A stretch of 64,000 bases of DNA from CAYQJL01 sp964612295 (GCA_964612295.1 CAZTDY010000010.1:30826-94825), one strand, 5' to 3'. Numbered from the stretch's first letter, positions 51,779-61,559 are shown. The notes: a model not told the origin generated them from the letters alone. Numbers and translations are program-made.

Positions 51779-53134
51779 ATGAACTACGACGAAGCGATTG
51801 ACTTCCTCTACAACCTCGAGCACGGCTCCATCAAGTTGGGGCTCGAGCGCATTGAAGCCGCCACCAAAGCCTGTGGCCATCCCGAGCGGCGGTTTCGCTC
51901 TGTGCATGTCGCCGGCACGAACGGCAAGGGGTCGACCGCCACCTTCCTTTCTTCGATCCTCTCCGCGGCCGGGTACAAGAGCGCTCTTCACACCTCGCCG
52001 CATCTCATGGCCTACGGGGAACGGTTTCGCGTCGATGGGCGGATGATCGCCCAGGAGAAGATCGCGACCCTGACTGCCGAACTGAAGAGCCTCATCCTCG
52101 AGCACACGTTGTCCTACTTCGAGGCGACCACCCTCTTGGCCTTCGAGCTGTTCGCGAGGGAAGAGGTCGACGTCGCGGTGATCGAGGTTGGGATGGGCGG
52201 CCGCTTAGACGCCACAAATGTCATCGGGCCGGCGCTGACCGTGATCACCGGGATCGATCTGGACCACACGAAGTCACTGGGCGGCACGCTCTCGGCCATC
52301 GCGGCCGAGAAGGCCGGCATCATGAAACCCGGGGCGCCGCTGCTTTTCGGTCCCTGTCCGGAAGAGGTGGCCCAGGTATTCGTCGAGCGGGGCCGCGAAC
52401 TCAGGATTCCGGTCGTCTCGGCCGAAGAGCGCCTGAAGATCGAAGAGGTGGTGGTCACGCCGGAAGGCACGGACTACCGCTACCGGTGTGCCGAGGCGTC
52501 CGAAGACACGCAGCGACGGATCAGACTGTGTGGACGGCATCAGGTCTGGAACGCCCTGGTCGCGGAGGAGGGCGCCAGGCTGCTGGCGTCGGCCGGGCTG
52601 GGCGTCACGAGCGAACAGTGCGAGAGGGGGCTTGCGCAGGCTCTGTGGCCCGGGCGGTTCGAATTCGTCCCTTTCGCGCCCGACACGCCGCTCATCCTCG
52701 ATGTGGCGCACAACCCCGGCGGCGGGCAGACCGTGGCCGACACCTACCGGGCCTGCTTCGGTGACGCACCGGATCCGCTGATGGTCGTCGGTATGCTCGG
52801 AGACAAGAACCACGAAGCGTTTCTCCGCAGCTTGCGACCGCTGTCCGAAGATCTGCTGCTCGTGCCGCTCCAGGTCTCGCGCGCCGGCCCCATCGAGGAT
52901 GTGGCGGCGGCAGCCACGCGCGCCGGGTTCGAGGCTCAGATTGCCGCTGACATGGCGACCGCCCTCGAGACGGCCAAAGGGCAGAACCGGCCCGTGCTGA
53001 TCACCGGGTCCTTTCGCACGGTTGAAGCCGCTGCCGAGGCAATCGGCCAGGGCCCCGCGGAAAGCCTGTTCGAGCCTGAAGGACCAGGGCGGCCGGCATC
53101 GTCGCCGCTCTCCACGGGGAGGACGCGCCGATGA
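51779..53134 (+). CDS. folC: Bifunctional folylpolyglutamate/dihydrofolate synthase
   Basis: 451 residues from the ATG at 51779 (a TTG at 51776 is possible). Mur-ligase-like: P-loop VAGTNGKGSTATFLSSIL (about 44-61), SPHLMAYGERFRVDG, EVGMGGRLDATNVI, ITGIDLDHTKSLG, LDVAHNPGGGQTVADTY in the C-terminal domain, and a final LITGSFRTVEAA. It adds glutamate to folates. Its stop overlaps the ROK kinase start. Confidence 0.95.
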   Translation: MNYDEAIDFLYNLEHGSIKLGLERIEAATKACGHPERRFRSVHVAGTNGKGSTATFLSSILSAAGYKSALHTSPHLMAYGERFRVDGRMIAQEKIATLTAELKSLILEHTLSYFEATTLLAFELFAREEVDVAVIEVGMGGRLDATNVIGPALTVITGIDLDHTKSLGGTLSAIAAEKAGIMKPGAPLLFGPCPEEVAQVFVERGRELRIPVVSAEERLKIEEVVVTPEGTDYRYRCAEASEDTQRRIRLCGRHQVWNALVAEEGARLLASAGLGVTSEQCERGLAQALWPGRFEFVPFAPDTPLILDVAHNPGGGQTVADTYRACFGDAPDPLMVVGMLGDKNHEAFLRSLRPLSEDLLLVPLQVSRAGPIEDVAAAATRAGFEAQIAADMATALETAKGQNRPVLITGSFRTVEAAAEAIGQGPAESLFEPEGPGRPASSPLSTGRTRR

Positions 53135-54087
53135 GCGCCATCGTGGGAATCGACATCGGGGGCACGGCGATCAAGCTCGGGCTCGTCAAGCCCGACGGAT
53201 CGGTCCTCTCGCGTTTGACCGTGGACACGCCCGCCGAGGAGACACCGGCCGCCAGTGTGAAACGTATTGCGGAAGGGGTCAGACGCCTGGGCGAGACCCC
53301 GCGGGTCGGCGTGGGGTGCGCGGGACTGGTCAGCATGGATAGCGGCGTACTGCACACCTCCCCGAATCTGCCGAAGTGGACCGATGTGCCTCTCGCACAG
53401 CTTCTCGAAACCGAACTTCAGACTCCGGTATCGGTACTAAACGATGCCAACGCGTTTGCGCTGGCGGAAGCAAGGGTGGGTGCGGGTCGTGGCAAGGATC
53501 CCGTGGTCGGCCTGACCCTGGGCACCGGCGTGGGGGGTGGGATCGTCATCGGCGGACAGCTCTACGGCGGTCATCACGGGTTCGCCGGTGAGATCGGCCA
53601 CACGTCGATCGACTATAACGGCCCTTCCTGCGCCTGCGGGAACCGAGGCTGTCTGGAACTCATGGTCGGACGGCGGCCGATCTTGAACGACTACGCGGGC
53701 CGCGCGAACTGGACGCCGGGGACCGTGGCCTACGATCTCGTGGACGGGCGGCGCGAGGATCTCACGCCGGAGACGCTTTGCCGAGCCGCCGTCCAGGGGG
53801 ATCCGGAAGCGCAGGCCTGTTGGGAGACAGCCGGGGTGGCCTTGGGTTCGGCGTTGGCCACCTTTGCCAACCTGTTCGATCCGCAGATCATCGTCATCGG
53901 CGGCGGGATCGCGCAGGCCGGCGAGCTGATCTTCGAACCGGCGCGGCGGGTGATGCGTGAGCGCGCGATGAGTGCACCGGCGGATCAACCGCCCGTGGTG
54001 CCCGCCATCTTAGGAACGGACGCCGGCCTTATCGGGGCGGCACTCTACGCAATGAGTGAAGAGGGGGCTGGAGAAGGGGCTCGATGA
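53131..54087 (+). CDS. ROK-family glucokinase-like protein
   Basis: 318 residues. The phosphate-binding GIDIGGTAIKLGLVKPDGS opens the protein, VLNDANAFALAEA contains the catalytic Asp, LTLGTGVGGGIVIGG is the second phosphate loop, EIGHTSID and CACGNRGCLELM form the ROK zinc site (His and three Cys). A complete ROK sugar kinase, probably glucose or N-acetyl-hexosamine. Overlaps folC and the lptD-like gene by 4 bp each. Confidence 0.92.
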   Translation: MSAIVGIDIGGTAIKLGLVKPDGSVLSRLTVDTPAEETPAASVKRIAEGVRRLGETPRVGVGCAGLVSMDSGVLHTSPNLPKWTDVPLAQLLETELQTPVSVLNDANAFALAEARVGAGRGKDPVVGLTLGTGVGGGIVIGGQLYGGHHGFAGEIGHTSIDYNGPSCACGNRGCLELMVGRRPILNDYAGRANWTPGTVAYDLVDGRREDLTPETLCRAAVQGDPEAQACWETAGVALGSALATFANLFDPQIIVIGGGIAQAGELIFEPARRVMRERAMSAPADQPPVVPAILGTDAGLIGAALYAMSEEGAGEGAR

Positions 54088-57000
54088 CCAGATCCCGTCT
54101 CAAAGCCTGGAGCACAGGGCCGGTCTTGCTGGCCGTCTGCTTCGCCGGTCTCTCCTGCACGACCCCGCCGCGGCTGGCTCCGCAGGACGCACTTCCCAAA
54201 CCCGGCGCCCTGCCTGACAGCACCGCCCGGGCGGCCGCCCCTGACTCCGCCCTGATTCCCGATGCCGATGCAGACCTCCCGACCCTCGCGCCGGCGGACT
54301 CCACTTCGCTGGTCGGCCAGATCGAAGTGACCCCACCGGACTCGCTGGCGACGCCGGTCGAGACACCGGCCGACAAACCGCCGAAGGCCCCCTCCGAACC
54401 CTGGCACCTGACCGGCGACAGCCTGCAGGGACAAATCGACGGTCCCATCGAAATCGAGAAACCCTACATCGTCCATGAAGGGCTTCAGCTCCAGAGCCTC
54501 CACGGGCGGTGGGATCCTGACCTGTCCCGCGCAGAACTCCACGGTGAGGTTTCGATCTGGGACAGCGTGCGGGTGATGAATTCCCAGGATGCGTTCTACT
54601 ACCGGCAACAGGCCCTCCTCGAAATGCAGGGGCGCGTCACAGGCAAGGGGCCGGAAGGCACCATTCGCTGCCAACGCCTGACCTATGACCGGGAGGAGGA
54701 GATTCTCCATCTGAGTGGAGCGGTCAGCGTCATCGAGGGGACGCGCGAGCTTCAGGCCGATTGGGTGCGCTACGCTTCGCGGGATTCGGTGCTCACGGCC
54801 GGCGGATCGATCCGGTTGATGGAGGAGGCGGACTCGGTCGAAGCGTTCGGGGACAGCTTCCACCACGACCGCCGCACGGGCATCGCCACGATCGTGAGCG
54901 ATGGAACGCGCAGGCCCCGGCTCGTGCGCTCGGGTGAGGAAGGCACGGCTCCCTTCGTGCTCGAGGCCGACACCCTCCGCCTGTGGACCGACGAGGAACG
55001 CGGCGAGGCGAGCGGCGCGATCCACTTCACGCGTGGGGGCATCACGGGGCTGTGCGACCGGGCCAGCCTGCCGATAGCCCAGGACCAGCTTCTGCTCTCC
55101 GGATCTCCCGAGGTCGGCGATCGGGACGGTTGGGTGACCGGGGACAGCATGCGCGTCAATCTGCGTGACGGGCTGGCGGACAACCTGCGCGTGTGGGGCC
55201 GGGCACGGGCCGAGTACTTCCCCCCGGGGCGCGCCGGGGAGGCCCACTTCACGGTGGGCGACAGCATTCAGGCCTTCCTGGACGAGGGCGCCATCCGAAG
55301 TGCGATCGTTGAGGGCAACGCCCAGTCGCTGTACCTGCCCGGCCAGGCGGACGCGGATCAGGGGGTCGGCATCAACTGGACTCGCGGCAATCGGCTTCGC
55401 CTGCTGATGGAGGATGACGGGATCGGCCGGGTCCAGTTCGAGGGTGAGGTGAGCGGCCGCTACGTGCTGCCGCTCACGCGGGCCGAGCGGGAGAGCCGGC
55501 GTGCCGGCCAGGATTCTCTGACGACCGTTCCCGATTCAAGTCTGGCCGTGGCGGACACGGTTGCTGTAGGAGCCGTCCCCGATTCGATCGCGACGCGCAG
55601 GCTGGCGGCGCGCGCACCCCTGCTTCTGCCCCCGGAGGTGACCGCCGAGATCCGCACCCTGGCACTGGACGGCGACCTCGCGATCGGCGACAGCGCCCTG
55701 GTGGTGCTCGGCTTCAAGCCCGTCGACACGGTTGAGTATTCCGGCCGGGAGATCGACTTCGAGATCGAGACCGACTGCATCACGATTCGAGAAGAAGGCC
55801 ACGTCACCTACCAGGGGATGCAGCTGGACGCCGAGGAAATCGTCTTCGACTCACGCCGCGACCTGGTGATCGCGAAAGGGGAGCCGATCCTCCGCGACCC
55901 GGGCAATGAGGTGTTCGGCGAGGAGATGACCTACCGGATCGACACGAAGCAGGGGCTCATCTATCAGGGCCGGAGCGAGTTCGAGGGCGGACATTATCGC
56001 GGCGAGCATTTGAAGAGGGTGGAAGACAAGATCTTCTACGCGCGCAACGCAGACTTCACCCCCTGCGAGTGCGAGACGGCGATGACCCACTTCCATGCCG
56101 AACGGATGAAGATCGTCTCCGGCGACAAAGTCATCGCCCGGCCCGTGACTCTCTACCTGGGCCACATTCCGGTCATGGCGATCCCCTACGCAGTCTTTCC
56201 CATCCGCCGCGGACGACACAGCGGGATTCTGGTCCCGGACGTCGAATTCGGCTTCGATTCGGAACGCGGCCGTTTCCTGCGCAACGTGGGGTACTACCTG
56301 GCGCCGGGCGACTACTGGGACGCGCTCGTTTGGATGGACTACTACGAGAACGATCCCCGTTATACCTTCAATGGGAAGATGCGCTATCGGGTGAGATATC
56401 TGCTGAGCGGAAACCTCGAGAGTTCTTTCACGCAGGACCACAGTGGCGGCTCCCGGCGGGACAGGTGGTTGCTCCGCGCGAACCACGATCAGACCCTGGG
56501 CGAACGCTTCAGCCTCAAAGCCTCGGCCAGGTTTCAGAGCGACAAGGACTACGCCGACGACCGCGACTTCGGCGCAAACGTGGATGATCGCATCAATCGT
56601 CAGCTCAGATCGCAGCTCAGCCTGAACAAGAGCTGGTCGGGAGCGTCCCTCAGTTTCGCTGCCGACCGGACTGAGTATCTGGACGAGAGCGGCGGATCGA
56701 CCCGCATTCGCCAGAGTATTCCCAGCATCAACCTCAACCTGAACTCTTTTCCGCTCGGCACTCGTCCGGATGACCGGGGTCGGGGGGGCAGCCTGCCGTT
56801 CCTTTCCACCACCTACGCCCGCGCGGACCTGAAGTACCGGGGGGCATACACCAAGACCTGGGAAGACTCGGTCATCACCAACCAAGCGGCGGGTCTCGGA
56901 TTCTCGCTTTCGGACAAACGAAGGCTGATGGGGGCAATCAACATCACCCCTTCGGCGAGCCTGTCCGCCGCCTGGGCGCACAAAGACAGCGACGGAAAAC

Positions 57001-57896
57001 GAAATCGCACGGGCGCCACCTGGCGGACCGGGGTCTCCGCCAACACCACGTTCTACGGCACCTTCTTTCCCCGTCTGGGGGCTTGGGAGGGCGTCAGGCA
57101 CGTGGTCGAGTTCGGCGCGTCCTATGGGTACCGGCCCGAGATCAAGGCGGTCGAGGGATTCCCCTCGGTGGGGGGGATCTCGCTGAGCAGCTCGAAGAGC
57201 AGTGCGGTCTCGCTCAGCATGACGCAGCGTCTTCACCTGAAGTGGCTTCGGGGTGAGGAGACGGTCAAGAAGGAGAACCTGGTCACCTGGAGCTCACGAA
57301 CCCGCTATGACTTCCTGGCCAAGGAGAAGGGCGCGGATCCCTGGGGCAATATGTCGCACACGGTTCGTTTCACCCCCGCGAGGGCCTTCAAGAGCGACTT
57401 CTCGCTGACCCACGATCTGGAGCGGTGGAAACGGTCTCAGCTTTCGCTGAGGACCAGCATGAGGATTGCCGGCGGGGGGGATGCCGGTGGTGGGCGAGGT
57501 GCGGGCGCGCCGTCCGGGGAGGAGAGTGGCTTCGGCGACGTGGGCTCAGAGGGCGGCACGGGCCCCGACCGGCAGGTGATGGGCGGAGGGCTGAGCGGTC
57601 CGTGGCGGTTATCAGCCACTCATGTGTTCTCTCTGGGGGATGCCTGGTCTTCGCACCGGAGTTCGATCAACGTCGCCTCGGAGCTGTCGATGACCCCCGC
57701 CTGGCGACTTCGGTACACGGTTTACTACGACCTGGCGGAACAAGAGGTCACCTCGCAGAGTTATTCAGTGTATCGTGATCTGGGCTGTTGGCAGGCCGTC
57801 CTCGAGCGCCGGATGAGCGGGGGCCGGTCTTCCTACTTTTTCCGCATCAGCGTGAAGGATCTGCCCGACCTGAAGTATGAGCGCCAGCGTCGCTAG
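54084..57896 (+). CDS. lptD: LPS-assembly protein LptD-like outer-membrane barrel
   Basis: 1270 residues, longer than E. coli LptD (784). A signal sequence ends near FAGLSC (weak lipobox), followed by a Pro/Asp/Ala/Ser-rich linker (about 30-105). Residues about 110-450 and 540-680 contain OstA/LptA-like beta-jellyroll repeats (LEMQGRVTGKGPEG, GHVTYQGMQLDAEEIVFDS, EMTYRIDTKQGLIYQGRSEF). DFTPCECETAMTHFHAERMKI has a CxC at the position where LptD families have conserved cysteines, and PVTLYLGHIPVMAIPYAVFPIRRGRHSG is the LptD hallmark before the barrel (about 720-1270, ending LPDLKYERQRR). It inserts lipopolysaccharide into the outer leaflet and so indicates a diderm with LPS or a similar glycolipid. 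Confidence 0.87.
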   Translation: MTRSRLKAWSTGPVLLAVCFAGLSCTTPPRLAPQDALPKPGALPDSTARAAAPDSALIPDADADLPTLAPADSTSLVGQIEVTPPDSLATPVETPADKPPKAPSEPWHLTGDSLQGQIDGPIEIEKPYIVHEGLQLQSLHGRWDPDLSRAELHGEVSIWDSVRVMNSQDAFYYRQQALLEMQGRVTGKGPEGTIRCQRLTYDREEEILHLSGAVSVIEGTRELQADWVRYASRDSVLTAGGSIRLMEEADSVEAFGDSFHHDRRTGIATIVSDGTRRPRLVRSGEEGTAPFVLEADTLRLWTDEERGEASGAIHFTRGGITGLCDRASLPIAQDQLLLSGSPEVGDRDGWVTGDSMRVNLRDGLADNLRVWGRARAEYFPPGRAGEAHFTVGDSIQAFLDEGAIRSAIVEGNAQSLYLPGQADADQGVGINWTRGNRLRLLMEDDGIGRVQFEGEVSGRYVLPLTRAERESRRAGQDSLTTVPDSSLAVADTVAVGAVPDSIATRRLAARAPLLLPPEVTAEIRTLALDGDLAIGDSALVVLGFKPVDTVEYSGREIDFEIETDCITIREEGHVTYQGMQLDAEEIVFDSRRDLVIAKGEPILRDPGNEVFGEEMTYRIDTKQGLIYQGRSEFEGGHYRGEHLKRVEDKIFYARNADFTPCECETAMTHFHAERMKIVSGDKVIARPVTLYLGHIPVMAIPYAVFPIRRGRHSGILVPDVEFGFDSERGRFLRNVGYYLAPGDYWDALVWMDYYENDPRYTFNGKMRYRVRYLLSGNLESSFTQDHSGGSRRDRWLLRANHDQTLGERFSLKASARFQSDKDYADDRDFGANVDDRINRQLRSQLSLNKSWSGASLSFAADRTEYLDESGGSTRIRQSIPSINLNLNSFPLGTRPDDRGRGGSLPFLSTTYARADLKYRGAYTKTWEDSVITNQAAGLGFSLSDKRRLMGAINITPSASLSAAWAHKDSDGKRNRTGATWRTGVSANTTFYGTFFPRLGAWEGVRHVVEFGASYGYRPEIKAVEGFPSVGGISLSSSKSSAVSLSMTQRLHLKWLRGEETVKKENLVTWSSRTRYDFLAKEKGADPWGNMSHTVRFTPARAFKSDFSLTHDLERWKRSQLSLRTSMRIAGGGDAGGGRGAGAPSGEESGFGDVGSEGGTGPDRQVMGGGLSGPWRLSATHVFSLGDAWSSHRSSINVASELSMTPAWRLRYTVYYDLAEQEVTSQSYSVYRDLGCWQAVLERRMSGGRSSYFFRISVKDLPDLKYERQRR

Positions 57897-57928
57897 CCCG
57901 GGTGCGCCCAGCCGCCCTCCGGGGAGCG

Positions 57929-57958
57929 TTGCGCGCCCCGTCGCTCAGATGCTAAATA
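57929..57958 (+). promoter_or_regulatory. Promoter candidate before the metallophosphatase/cytochrome gene
   Basis: TTGCGC (57929-57934), 18-bp spacer, TAAATA (57953-57958), 72 bp upstream of the ATG at 58031, in the 134-bp gap after lptD. Confidence 0.4.
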
Positions 57959-58030
57959 GGGACGTCGAACCTTCCCAGGGAGATTCCCAGGGGGCCGTCG
58001 GCTCTTCGTCCGGATTGGTAAGGACCCAGG

Positions 58031-59422
58031 ATGAAACCAAGATTCAAAGAGACGATCCGGCTGGCAGCGGTTCTCCTTCTGACGGCCGTCGGGATCCCTT
58101 TGACCGTCAGTTGCGGGAGCGATGGCGGCGACCAGGGCTACCTGCGCAGGGCCAATGCCGAGTTGATGTTCGTCACCCGGGGCTACCTCGAGGGCAACAT
58201 CGGAACCGTGGGGTGATCGGGCGACCTGAAGGGTGGTCTGGCCCGGCGGGCCAGCAAGCTTGCCTCCGTGCTGAGCAAAGGGTCTCCGTCCGTGATCCTC
58301 GAACTCGGGGACTTCCTCGAAACCGACCCGGTCAAGGGGCAGTTCATCAATCCCTTCCTCCTCGATTGTATGGAGGCCGAGGGGATGCAAGCGATGGTCC
58401 CCGGCGTCAAAGAGCTTTCCCACTGGAATCTGTTCCAGGATCTCATGGCCGACCGGTCCATCGAGGTCGTGTGTTCGAACGTCACGCGTTCGTCACCCGT
58501 CGCCTCTGATCCGCTCGCCCCCCGCTCCCTGGTGATCACCGTCAACGAGGTGCGCATCGGGCTGCTCGGGATCGTGGGAACCGAGGAATTCGGCAAGGTA
58601 GAATCCGCAGACTCCCTGGGCTTCCTCCTGCAGGATCCGCTCGAGTGTATCGCAGAGCTGGCCCCTGGTCTCGCGGCCGAGGCCGATCTCGTGGTCGTGA
58701 TGGCCGCGGTCAACGACAAGGATGCGACGGCCCTGGCGCGGGAGATCGAGGGGGTCGACATCGTTCTGGGCGGGCACTACTCGATTGCCAGCGATCGGCC
58801 TCTGGACGTGAATGGGGTCATCGTGAGTCGCTGCGGTCTACGAGGGATCTACCTCGCAACGACCCGGGTGATCGTCGATCCTGCGGGGGAGATCATCGAG
58901 TGGTTTGGCTACAACCATGCCCTGAACAACAAAGTCGAGGGCGACTCCCTGATGCAGAAGCGCGTCGATGAGATCGACACGAAGGTGAACCTGGCTCGCC
59001 GGGAAGCCTACAGGAAGAAGATGCAGGGAGCGTCGTTGCAGGCGCCCCCGGATCGGTTCCTGGGGGTCTCGACTTGCGGGCGCTGTCACGCGCAGACGGT
59101 GGCCCAGTGGAGCCGGACGGCCCACGCCCACGCCATGCAGACGCTTGCCCGGGAGGGCAAGGAAGGCGACCCCGCCTGCATCGGATGCCACGTGACGGTC
59201 CGGGAGCGATGGACCACCCCGGACCTGAGGCCCGCGGCCCCCGATCCCAACTTAGTCGATGTGCAGTGTGAGGCATGTCACGGTCCCGGGAATCAACACC
59301 GGCGTGGGACGGGCATGAACCGGGTGGCCGAAGCGGTCTGCCGGGGATGTCACACCGAGGAGTGGAGCCCGGACTGGAACTACCGGGCCGCTCTCGAGAA
59401 GGTCAAGCACAGCAGTCTCTAA
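58031..59422 (+). CDS. Metallophosphatase/tetrahaem cytochrome with in-frame TGA (candidate selenoprotein)
   Basis: 464 codons read as one frame, with TGA at codon 62 (58214-58216). Signal sequence to GIPLTVSCGS, a probable lipoprotein or cleaved signal. Before the TGA: LMFVTRGYLEGNIGTVG; after it: SGDLKGGLARRASKLASVL. In related 5'-nucleotidase-like proteins that I remember, this region reads CGCSG..GGLARR, so the TGA falls on a conserved Cys. Residues about 80-290 match the metallophosphatase fold (VILELGDFLET, NVTRS, DIVLGGHYS), though several metal-ligand motifs are degenerate. The last 100 residues hold four CxxCH haem sites: CGRCH, CIGCH, CEACH, CRGCH, as in cytochrome c554-like proteins. 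A hairpin 28 nt after the TGA suits a SECIS element. Envelope-located redox role likely. Confidence 0.78.
58214..58254 (+). promoter_or_regulatory. Candidate bacterial SECIS element at TGA 62
   Basis: After the TGA (58214-58216) come 21 nt, then a perfect 7-bp stem CTGGCCC (58238-58244) and GGGCCAG (58248-58254) closed by the tri-loop GGC. The distance from the TGA to the loop is 28 nt, inside the known 16-37 nt range, and the loop begins with G. The sequence encodes LARRA, so GC-rich coding could produce such a palindrome by chance; the support is weaker than for the propeller. Confidence 0.5.
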
Positions 59423-59489
59423 TCGATAGGCGCGGCGTCGCGCCGGGGCGCTCTCTGAGGGGTTGCCCCGCCCAACCGGGGAGTGCCGA

Positions 59490-60848
59490 ATGTCAAGCCC
59501 GCGTGAATTCGATCCCGCTTTCCGCGCCGACTTGAACGCGCTTCTCGAGACGCGGAATGAACCGCTGCTGAGGACACTGCTGGCCCAACTCCATCCCGCC
59601 GATCTCGCCGACGTTCTCGAACACATCGACGCCGATGACCGGACCTACGTCTTCGGTCTCATGGCCGAAGACGACCGGCCGCAGGCTTTGGCCGAGATGG
59701 AAGATGGGGCTCGCGAGACGCTGTTGCCCACGCTCAGCACCACCGAACTCGCGCCTCTCGTCGAGGAGTTGTCATCGGATGACGCGGCCGACCTCGTTCA
59801 GGATCTCCCCCAGAGAATTGCCGAAGAGGTTCTGGCCGAAATCAGTCCCAGCGAGTCGGAAAAGGTCCGCCGGCTTCTCGATTTCGACGAGGACACCGCG
59901 GGCGGCATCATGGCGGCGGAGTTCGTCGCGGTGCCGGAAGAGGCGCCGATCAGCGAGGCCATCGACCGCATTCGGCGGGCGGGGGAGGAGCTGGAGGACA
60001 TTCCCCAGGTCTTTGTGGTGGATGCGCAGCAACGTCTCCGAGGGATGTTGTCGCTGCGCAGTATCCTCCTCAGCGATCCCAAGCGGCCGGTCCATGAACT
60101 GGTGGACACCGACGTCCGTTCGGTGCCCACGGACCTGGACCAGGAAGAGGTCGCCGAGCTGGTCCGCAAGTACGACCTTGCCGTGGTGCCGGTGGTGGAT
60201 GACACGCAGCGACTGGTCGGGCAAATCACGGTCGACGACATTTTGGACGTCTACGACGAAGAAGCGGGAGAGGATATCGCCCGCCTCTCGGGTGGATTGC
60301 AGGAGGAGTCCCCGGCCGACTCGGTGCTGTCGGTCTCGCTGAACAGGTTGCCCTGGCTCGCCCTGGGCTTGGGCGGGGGCATCTTGGCCGCCTGGGTCAT
60401 CAGCCGCTACACGGGGAGCCTGGAGGCCGCCCTCCAGATCTCCTTCTTCATTCCGGTGATTGCCGCGATGGCGGGAAACGTGGGCATCCAGGCCTCTGCG
60501 ACCATGGTGCGCGGACTAGCGACCGGCGAGATCTACCGCGCCAACAGCGCCGCGCGCCTGGTCAAGGAGATCGGCGTGGGCCTGCTCAACGCCTTGGTGC
60601 TATCCGGAGTGCTCCTGCTCATCGTCACCCTGTGGCTGGGGACCATCAATCTGGGCATCGTGGTGGGAATTTCCATCGCCGTGGCCATGGTCTGCGCTGC
60701 GATCATCGGATCGGCCGTTCCCCTCATGTTGGGCCGTTTTGGCATTGATCCCGCTTTGGCAACTGGTCCATTTGTGACCACCACCAGCGACATCCTCGGA
60801 CTGACAATCTATCTCGCGCTCACAACGTTACTTCTGAGTCGCATATAA
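59490..60848 (+). CDS. mgtE: Magnesium transporter MgtE
   Basis: 452 residues from the ATG at 59490 (GGGAG 7 bp upstream). Order: N domain of superhelical armadillo-like repeats (about 1-125, LHPADLADVLEHID, LSSDDAADLVQDLP), a CBS pair (about 130-250, DTAGGIMAAEFVAVPE, VPVVDDTQRLVGQITVDDILDVY), and five membrane segments (from about 285) with GNVGIQASATMVRGLATGEI, the pore signature. Mg2+ binding in the cytosolic part gates the channel. Standard length and complete. Confidence 0.95.
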   Translation: MSSPREFDPAFRADLNALLETRNEPLLRTLLAQLHPADLADVLEHIDADDRTYVFGLMAEDDRPQALAEMEDGARETLLPTLSTTELAPLVEELSSDDAADLVQDLPQRIAEEVLAEISPSESEKVRRLLDFDEDTAGGIMAAEFVAVPEEAPISEAIDRIRRAGEELEDIPQVFVVDAQQRLRGMLSLRSILLSDPKRPVHELVDTDVRSVPTDLDQEEVAELVRKYDLAVVPVVDDTQRLVGQITVDDILDVYDEEAGEDIARLSGGLQEESPADSVLSVSLNRLPWLALGLGGGILAAWVISRYTGSLEAALQISFFIPVIAAMAGNVGIQASATMVRGLATGEIYRANSAARLVKEIGVGLLNALVLSGVLLLIVTLWLGTINLGIVVGISIAVAMVCAAIIGSAVPLMLGRFGIDPALATGPFVTTTSDILGLTIYLALTTLLLSRI

Positions 60849-60899
60849 GCGATCAGAGAAACGGATTGCGATCAAAGGAGTTATGGAGTGTAATTCGTC

Positions 60900-60927
60900 T
60901 AGACACCGTGCGCGACATGAGTATACT
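60900..60927 (+). promoter_or_regulatory. Promoter for the HEPN gene
   Basis: TAGACA (60900-60905), 16-bp spacer, TATACT (60922-60927), 84 bp before the GTG at 61011. Good -10 and near-consensus -35. Confidence 0.5.
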
Positions 60928-61010
60928 CCCGTAATCAACAGGATCTGATCGGATTCTTCCGCCATGAGGGGCCTCAAGAGGCCGTTACCCTCCGAAGGGG
61001 TGATATCGCT

Positions 61011-61559
61011 GTGGATCCATTCGATGATTGCGTGGCAAAAGGCCGGCTGAAGAAAATCGAGCCGGATGCTGAACGGGTGGCCAAGGAACTCGATACGGCC
61101 CGCGAGGAGCTGGAGCGGGCCCGGTCCTGCTATCTGGGCGGTAACTGGGACGAGGCCGCGACGCAGGCCTACTTCGCCCTCTACCGCTGCGCCCGGGCCG
61201 CCGTCAATTCGAAAGGCTACCGGGACACGAACCTCTTTGGCCTCTGCGCGGCCGTCCAGAAGCTCTTTGTGGACGCCGACGAGCTGCCCCGGGACACGGT
61301 CCGCCAGATCCGCGACGGCAAGGACGTGAAAGACGCGGTTTACGACGGCCACCGCGCGAACCGCGGGCAGGCCCGCACCCTCCTTCAGGACGCGCTGGTC
61401 ATCGGCAAGACCGTTTTCACCCGTCTGGCGCTGCCAGGCTTCGATGCGGGCGAGATCGAGACCACCATTCCCGAACCCGCCGACCCCACCCGCGAGCGTT
61501 CCCCCCGCCGACCTCCCAGACCAGGTCGAGGCGGGGATTGGAGCCCTCCCCGCCGATAG
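61011..61559 (+). CDS. Orphan HEPN-domain protein
   Basis: 182 residues from a GTG with AAGGGG 10 bp upstream. Residues about 18-140 form a HEPN-type four-helix bundle: LDTAREELERARSCYLGGNWDEAATQAYFALYRCARAAV, with the A-x-x-A-Y-F-A-L-Y pattern typical of HEPN partners of MNT nucleotidyltransferases. The canonical RNase motif R-x4-6-H is not clearly present, although RANRG and YDGHRAN occur. No nucleotidyltransferase gene adjoins, so it is not a classical MNT-HEPN toxin pair in this window. The tail (from about 150) is Pro/Arg-rich and disordered. Confidence 0.72.
   Translation: MDPFDDCVAKGRLKKIEPDAERVAKELDTAREELERARSCYLGGNWDEAATQAYFALYRCARAAVNSKGYRDTNLFGLCAAVQKLFVDADELPRDTVRQIRDGKDVKDAVYDGHRANRGQARTLLQDALVIGKTVFTRLALPGFDAGEIETTIPEPADPTRERSPRRPPRPGRGGDWSPPRR

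Noticed and set aside
55851..57236. Long minus-strand frame under lptD
   Set aside because: Low-information sequence opposite to a coding region with clear LptD motifs.
60883..60948. 21-codon frame after mgtE with AAAGGAG just upstream
   Set aside because: The SD is only 2 bp from the ATG, and the frame overlaps a good promoter; no support for translation.
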